Source: Ferrovibrio terrae_B
Lineage (GTDB): Bacteria > Pseudomonadota > Alphaproteobacteria > Ferrovibrionales > Ferrovibrionaceae
Assembly (NCBI RefSeq): GCF_943371255.1
Contig: NZ_CALRUC010000005.1
Location: 1-64,000 of the forward strand
Reading direction: 5' to 3'
DNA: 64,000 bases
A program made the position numbers and the translations under genes. Positions 60,080-64,000 of the stretch are shown here, in pieces. Under the pieces are notes generated by a model. The model saw only the letters and a program-made list of their open reading frames with translations. It had not been told where the DNA came from and did not search any database. How positions within the stretch are numbered: position 1 is the first letter of the stretch; every line of letters starts with the position of its first letter.

Positions 60080-60880
60080 TCAGCCCGCGAGTTCCCGTGA
60101 GCGCTTGGTGGCCGCGGCAATCGCCCGCTGCATCAGCGGCCCGACGCCATCCACGGCCATCAGCACATCCAGCGCTGCCTGGGTGGTGCCATTCGGACTG
60201 GTGACATTCTTGCGCAACTGGGCCGGGCTCTCGCTGCTCTGTTTCATCAGGGCACCCGAACCAATCACCGTAGCGCGGGCCAGGCGGGCCGCCAGATCGT
60301 CAGGCAGACCGGCAGCCGCACCGGCGGCGGCCATGCATTCGGTCAGCAAGAAGACATAGGCCGGCCCGGAGCCAGACACAGCAGTGACCGCGTCGATCAG
60401 GCTTTCGTCGTCAACCCAGCCAACCTCGCCGACTGCGACCAGCAGGCTTTCACAGAAGGCGCGTTGCTCCGCTGTCACTGACGGGCTGGCACAGGCGATG
60501 GTAATCCCCTCGCCCACTGCAGCCGGCGTATTCGGGATGCTACGCACCACGGCCGCTGCACCGCCCAGCAGGCCATTCAGCGTCGCAATCGTCTTCCCAG
60601 CGGCGACAGAGAGGAAGCAGGCGCCCGTCTTCGCATAGCCAACGTAAGCCGGCGCCACCGCATCCATCATCTGCGGCTTTACAGCTAGCAGTATCAGCGC
60701 CGGTGCAAAATCTTTAGGCACGGCAGCGGCATCGGCGACCTGACGCACGCCCGCAGGCAGACCGGCTACCGGAGTCGGTTCAACCACCACAACATCCGAA
60801 GCGGCAACGCCACGCTGCAACCAACCGGCGAGGAGCGCTCCGCCCATCTTGCCGCAACCAACCAAAAGTATGCCGTTCAT
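60080..60880 (-). CDS. proC: Pyrroline-5-carboxylate reductase
   Basis: The 266-residue protein has the Rossmann start ILLVGCGKMGGALLAGWLQRG, LAVKPQMMDAV, VVRSIPNTPAAVGEGI, and the ProC signature DAVTAVSGSGPAYVFLLTECMAAAGAAAGLP, then LRKNVTSPNGTTQAALDVL. It catalyses the last step of proline synthesis with NAD(P)H. Full length. The YbjN-like gene, often next to proC in alphaproteobacteria, is found two genes away here. Confidence 0.95.
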   Translation of the reverse strand: MNGILLVGCGKMGGALLAGWLQRGVAASDVVVVEPTPVAGLPAGVRQVADAAAVPKDFAPALILLAVKPQMMDAVAPAYVGYAKTGACFLSVAAGKTIATLNGLLGGAAAVVRSIPNTPAAVGEGITIACASPSVTAEQRAFCESLLVAVGEVGWVDDESLIDAVTAVSGSGPAYVFLLTECMAAAGAAAGLPDDLAARLARATVIGSGALMKQSSESPAQLRKNVTSPNGTTQAALDVLMAVDGVGPLMQRAIAAATKRSRELAG

Positions 60881-60912
60881 GCGTCCTCACGGAAATAAAT
60901 GATAACCCGCCG

Positions 60913-60939
60913 CAGCAATATTGCAGTTTTATATTGCTG
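60913..60939. repeat. AT-rich inverted repeat between proC and the glycosyltransferase gene
   Basis: CAGCAATAT (60913-60921) and ATATTGCTG (60931-60939) are perfect 9-bp arms with a 9-nt spacer, centred 46 nt upstream of proC in a 143-bp divergent region. It could be an operator or an RNA hairpin. Confidence 0.4.
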
Positions 60940-61023
60940 TTGCTGTCTCGACCAACAATAGTCCCGATACTGATAACCGCCTGGGGCAACGGGTAAGGCG
61001 GGCAGGCTGACTATAGGGGCATC

Positions 61024-62604
61024 GTGAGCGATAAAAAATATGAATGGCTGTTTGCGGGCGTGGTGTGCCTGCAGGCTGGCGCATGGATTCTGATCCCATA
61101 TTTCACCCTGCCAAACCCGCCCATCGATGTTCTGGAAGGCTTCGTCTGGAGCCAGAATATTGCGCTCGGCTACCACAAGGGCCCGCCGCTGTTTGCCTGG
61201 CTGCTCGGGCTGGGCGATGCCCTGCTGCCGGGCAGCCTGTTGCCGCCGCTGATCTTAAGCCAGATGGCAATCGTCGCCACCTATTGGGCGGTCTGGCGTC
61301 TGGCCAAACATCTGCTGGGGCCGCGTGACGCGCTCGCTGTACTGGGCCTCACAACGACGGTCTACTACTTCGGTTTTCCATCCCCAGAATTCAATCCGAT
61401 CATCCTGCAGATGGCCTTGTCCGCCATCACCTGCTCCTTCTACTACACAGCCCTGATCGAAAACCGTCAGCGTGACTGGTTCATCGTTGGCCTGGCTGTC
61501 GGTATCGGCGTGCTGTCGCGATATTCCATCGCCCTCTACTTGCTGCCGATGGCAATCTTCACTCTGCTGCATTCCGAAACCCGCTGGCGCTGGCTGACGC
61601 CAAGCTTTGCTGCCGGAGCGGTGATCGCCACGGCCATTGCCGCCCCACATGCATGGTGGGTATTGCAGAATGAACTGAGCCCTCTGCATTACATCGACCA
61701 GCGCGCCGACGTTATCGAAGGCGCTGGTCGTCTGTTGCGTCCGTTGCGCTTTGCAGGCGCGCAGCTGGCGGCACTGGCACCGGCCCTGATCGTCTTTATT
61801 CTGGCGATCCTGCCGCTGTATCGCAGCCCGCCAGTCTATGCCGGATCGGCAAAACTGCCGCCGCTGTCACGCAACTATCTGATCGCCATCGCCATCGCAC
61901 CCGCGCTGATCGTGATCGTGATGGCAATCATTCTCGGCCGTCAGCCGCGCGCCATGTGGGGGGCTGGACTGTGGATATTCACGCCGCTGCTCGGTGTTGC
62001 CCTGTTGCGGGAATTCTCATTCGCCATCTACCGCAGGCGCCTGATGGCAATCTGGGTTGTCGTCTTTGCACTTCCAGTAGTGGCATTTGTTATTGCCATG
62101 ACTCTGTGGCCGACCCTGTCCGGCCGCAACAAGCGCACGCATTTCCCGGGCCCGGCATTGGCGGAGACGGTGACGCAGCGCTGGCATGACATGACTGGCC
62201 GCCCGCTCACCTATGTCGTGGGCGAGATGTGGCTGGCCGGCAGTACCGGCTATTACTCCAGCGACCGCCCACAGGTATTCCAGAATGGTAGCCAGCACGA
62301 AGCGCCGTGGATCAGCCTGAACCATCTGAAATCCTGCGGTGCCGTTGTGCTGTTCCACGCCTCCGCTGATCGCGAGCGTTTCGCCAAGATATTCACCGAA
62401 CTTGGGATGCGGTATGAGGAGCAGCCGGCAATACAATTGCCGAAACCGCGCTTCGCGGTGGCATCAGGGGCCTTTACGGTGGGCTGGGCGATAGCCTGGC
62501 CGTCGGAAGACGCCATTCCGTCAGCCGAGGCTTCGTGCGCCAGGCAGTCGCGCCTGCAAAAGATTGTGCTGGCCCTGAAAATGAAAACGGGCCGCCCCGT
62601 TTAA
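61024..62604 (+). CDS. GT39-type membrane glycosyltransferase
   Basis: The 526-residue, multi-spanning protein (about ten helices) has PIDVLEGFVWSQNIALGYHKGPPLFAWLLGLGDALL near the N-terminus (cited in part), which is the acidic first-loop region of ArnT/PMT-like transferases. A soluble C-terminal domain of about 150 residues follows (LTYVVGEMWLAGSTGYYSSDRPQVF). It likely transfers a sugar from a polyprenyl phosphate in the periplasm. GTG start. Confidence 0.8.
   Translation: MSDKKYEWLFAGVVCLQAGAWILIPYFTLPNPPIDVLEGFVWSQNIALGYHKGPPLFAWLLGLGDALLPGSLLPPLILSQMAIVATYWAVWRLAKHLLGPRDALAVLGLTTTVYYFGFPSPEFNPIILQMALSAITCSFYYTALIENRQRDWFIVGLAVGIGVLSRYSIALYLLPMAIFTLLHSETRWRWLTPSFAAGAVIATAIAAPHAWWVLQNELSPLHYIDQRADVIEGAGRLLRPLRFAGAQLAALAPALIVFILAILPLYRSPPVYAGSAKLPPLSRNYLIAIAIAPALIVIVMAIILGRQPRAMWGAGLWIFTPLLGVALLREFSFAIYRRRLMAIWVVVFALPVVAFVIAMTLWPTLSGRNKRTHFPGPALAETVTQRWHDMTGRPLTYVVGEMWLAGSTGYYSSDRPQVFQNGSQHEAPWISLNHLKSCGAVVLFHASADRERFAKIFTELGMRYEEQPAIQLPKPRFAVASGAFTVGWAIAWPSEDAIPSAEASCARQSRLQKIVLALKMKTGRPV
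62573..62602 (-). terminator. Terminator of the YbjN-like gene, overlapping the glycosyltransferase end
   Basis: AAACGGG (62585-62591) pairs with CCCGTTT (62596-62602) around a 4-nt loop. On the minus strand it runs into TTTTCATTTTC, a good U-rich tail. It lies inside the last codons of the convergent glycosyltransferase gene. Confidence 0.7.
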
Positions 62605-62638
62605 AGGCCGGCCCGCAAAAGCTGGAACTCGAAAGTGA

Positions 62639-63142
62639 TCAGGCTTCGCCCATGCATTCAAACATGGCGGCCGCCACGGCATCCTCCGGCGTGCGCCCGC
62701 CCCAGACCAGGAACTGGAACGCCGGGTAGAAACGTTCGCATTCTGACAGGCCGATTTCCATCAAATCCTCGATCTGCTCGGTGGTGGCACCCAGGCCACC
62801 GCGCAGCAGCAGAGCCTGGCGGAACACCACCATGCCTTCCTCAACCCAATAGTCGAAATGGCCGATCAGGGCCTTCTCATTCACGTAGGCGAGCAGGGAA
62901 TGCAGGTCGCGACGGCGGTTGGCCGGCACCTTCATGTCGAAAGCGCAGGTGTAGCTCAGCGCGCCGAGCTCCTCGCGCCAGGAAAACCACATCTGATGCT
63001 CACAATAGCGGCCGGAGACACCGACGGTGAGTTCATCCTGGCCCTGGCGGTCGAAGGGCCACTCGTGCTCTCCGACAATCTGTTCAACGAGGTCGAGCGG
63101 GTTGAGACGGCCAGTGGTCTCGCTTTCAATCAGAGTCCGCAT
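62639..63142 (-). CDS. YbjN-domain protein
   Basis: The 167-residue protein has NPLDLVEQIVGEHEWPFDRQGQDELTVGVSGRYCEHQMWFSWREELGALSYTCAFDMKVP (cited in part), FDYWVEEGMVVFRQALLLRGGLGATTEQIEDLMEIGLSECERFYPAFQFLVWGG (cited in part) and a conserved C-terminal helix. This is the alphaproteobacterial YbjN type (type-III-secretion-chaperone-like fold). Its function is unknown. Confidence 0.88.
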   Translation of the reverse strand: MRTLIESETTGRLNPLDLVEQIVGEHEWPFDRQGQDELTVGVSGRYCEHQMWFSWREELGALSYTCAFDMKVPANRRRDLHSLLAYVNEKALIGHFDYWVEEGMVVFRQALLLRGGLGATTEQIEDLMEIGLSECERFYPAFQFLVWGGRTPEDAVAAAMFECMGEA

Positions 63143-63420
63143 GCGTTAACGCTCCCCCTTGCGGCAGGCCGGTGCTCGGCTCGCTAATCCGGAATGACTC
63201 ATCTGGTTGGGAATTTGGCCCCATGAGGCGACAGCATCGGCCTTGGCCGAGAATGCCCCCATTGCCTCGGCTGACCATATATGTAGGTGTCGCGACACGA
63301 AACGCACCATAGATTTAGAGTATGCGGGGGACATGGGGCACGCAAGGACAGATTTACGAAAAATTCATGAAATTCGCCTGATCCGGGCTTGGGTTAGGCC
63401 GGAACATCGAATCCGCTGTT
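63143..63420. other. Intergenic region between YbjN-like and ubiK genes
   Basis: There is no convincing gene. The spacer holds the promoter region of the minus-strand YbjN-like gene and a perfect 12-bp palindrome GTGTCGCGACAC (63287-63298). The 62-codon open frame on the minus strand has no family features. Confidence 0.4.
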
Positions 63421-63660
63421 CTACTTGGATTCGAGTGCGGCGAGCCGCTCGGCAAGGCGGATATTTTCCTCCCGTGCCGCCTCGGCCATGGCTTTCACAG
63501 CCTCGAATTCCTCGCGGCTGACCAGTTCCATATCGGTCAGGGCCCGTTCCAGGCGCTGGCGGAACGCCTGCTCCACCTCGCCTTTGACACCCTGCAGGGT
63601 ACCGAGGGCACCGGTTGCGATGCGGCTGAGATCGTCGAGCAGGCGGTTATCGGTCTGCAT
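63421..63660 (-). CDS. ubiK: UbiK/BMFP-family accessory factor of ubiquinone synthesis
   Basis: The 79-residue protein has an amphipathic N-terminus (LLDDLSRIATGALGTLQGVKGEVEQAFRQRLERAL) and a C-terminal coiled coil (SREEFEAVKAMAEAAREENIRLAERLAALE), the BMFP/UbiK pattern. UbiK assists UbiJ and the Ubi complex in coenzyme Q synthesis in enterobacteria, and alphaproteobacterial homologues are assigned by similarity. The stop is just inside 63421. Confidence 0.88.
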   Translation of the reverse strand: MQTDNRLLDDLSRIATGALGTLQGVKGEVEQAFRQRLERALTDMELVSREEFEAVKAMAEAAREENIRLAERLAALESK

Positions 63661-63886
63661 GGCGCGACTCCAAACGGGAAATCCTTATCCGATATGGCCG
63701 TGCCATAGCCGGCCCGCAAGCACTGCCGAAGGGCCAAAACTGCCTTTTCCACAGCTATTCCGGCGCGACTCCGGCCTGTCCACAGGTTAGTGCGACCTCC
63801 GTGCGGCCCGGCCCCGAGCGGTTGGAAAGCCGGGGGTCGGGTGCTAGGGTCCGGCGCCATATTTCCGTTCTGCCAAGCGAAGTGCC

Positions 63887-64000
63887 GTGACCAATCAGAC
63901 CCCCGTCCAAGCTGCGCCGGATGCTTCCGGTGAACGTGCCAATCGCGAAGCCAAGCTGCAGCAGCTGCGCCAGCTCGGCCTCGACCCCTATCTGGCGCCG
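63887..64000 (+). CDS. N-terminal fragment of an unidentified protein, cut by the window end
   Basis: An open frame from GTG at 63887 runs off the window (38 codons). It includes ERANREAKLQQLRQLGLDPYLAP. The pattern R-x-x-KL-x-x-LR-x-x-G-x-DPY resembles the N-terminus of class II lysyl-tRNA synthetases. An extended prolipoprotein diacylglyceryl transferase is another possibility from the ubiK neighbourhood. Identification is tentative. Confidence 0.5.
   Translation, partial: MTNQTPVQAAPDASGERANREAKLQQLRQLGLDPYLAP

Noticed and set aside
63146..63334. 62-codon minus-strand open frame upstream of the YbjN-like gene
   Set aside because: It has no family similarity and no ribosome-binding site, and it spans a palindromic promoter-like region.
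63740..63800. Second DnaA-box cluster (TTTTCCACA and GTCCACAG) before the last gene
   Set aside because: There are only two imperfect matches, the DNA is GC-rich, and there is no AT-rich unwinding stretch. I judge this to be chance.

Overview
The window is GC-rich chromosomal DNA from a free-living alphaproteobacterium. It resembles Rhodospirillales-type organisms (possibly a Ferrovibrio relative), but I cannot fix the genus from sequence alone. Support for this comes from a complete periplasmic Sox thiosulfate-oxidation cluster, an ExoD gene, a PetP/PetR-like regulator pair beside ilvE, a split cobalamin methionine synthase, phasin and UbiK-type genes, and translationally coupled ATGA/GTGA overlaps throughout. 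I saw no insertion sequence, prophage, CRISPR array, tRNA or rRNA. The window looks like core and niche-adaptive chromosome rather than an island.

Layout. 1-6 kb: the end of an AidB-like acyl-CoA dehydrogenase, a lipid kinase, ExoD, two TerC-family membrane proteins (each preceded by the same small structured RNA) and an ArsR-CDF metal-efflux pair. A perfect ParB site (parS) lies at 6.1 kb, just before a BASS-family transporter and two short-chain dehydrogenases. 8.5-15.4 kb: a minus-strand methionine/folate operon reading ArsR-methyltransferase regulator, metF, metH N-part, metH C-part, acetyltransferase, methyltransferase. 15.5-24.8 kb: mlaC, then the phosphate regulon (pstSCAB-phoU-phoB behind a four-repeat Pho box, with phoR and an N-formylglutamate amidohydrolase upstream). 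25-34 kb: a third TerC protein, a secreted hydrolase and soxS-XYZABCD-dsrE-soxW. 34-45 kb: a membrane spermidine-synthase-like protein, a response regulator, HrpB helicase, an EamA transporter and a branched-chain-amino-acid-type ABC transporter with tandem stem-loops after the binding-protein gene. 45-54 kb: rfbB, uvrB, a pteridine reductase coupled to folB, a 324-bp AT-richer spacer with two perfect DnaA boxes, then uvrC-pgsA-moaD-moaE and a PAS protein. 54-64 kb: ilvE, petP/petR-like genes with a histidine kinase, a DUF2914-like protein, csaA, a phasin with a palindromic operator, a TetR regulator, proC, a GT39-type glycosyltransferase, a YbjN-like gene, ubiK and the start of an unidentified gene.

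How it works together. The Sox proteins would oxidise thiosulfate in the periplasm, with two thioredoxin-fold proteins (SoxS, SoxW) keeping the SoxY carrier cysteine active. The pst/pho genes form a phosphate-starvation circuit. The methionine operon appears to be controlled by a regulator that probably senses S-adenosylhomocysteine or S-adenosylmethionine through its own methyltransferase domain. The least-described item is the RNA element shared by the two adjacent terC genes, which is supported by compensatory base changes. The parS site and the DnaA-box cluster together suggest that the window lies in the origin-proximal part of the chromosome.
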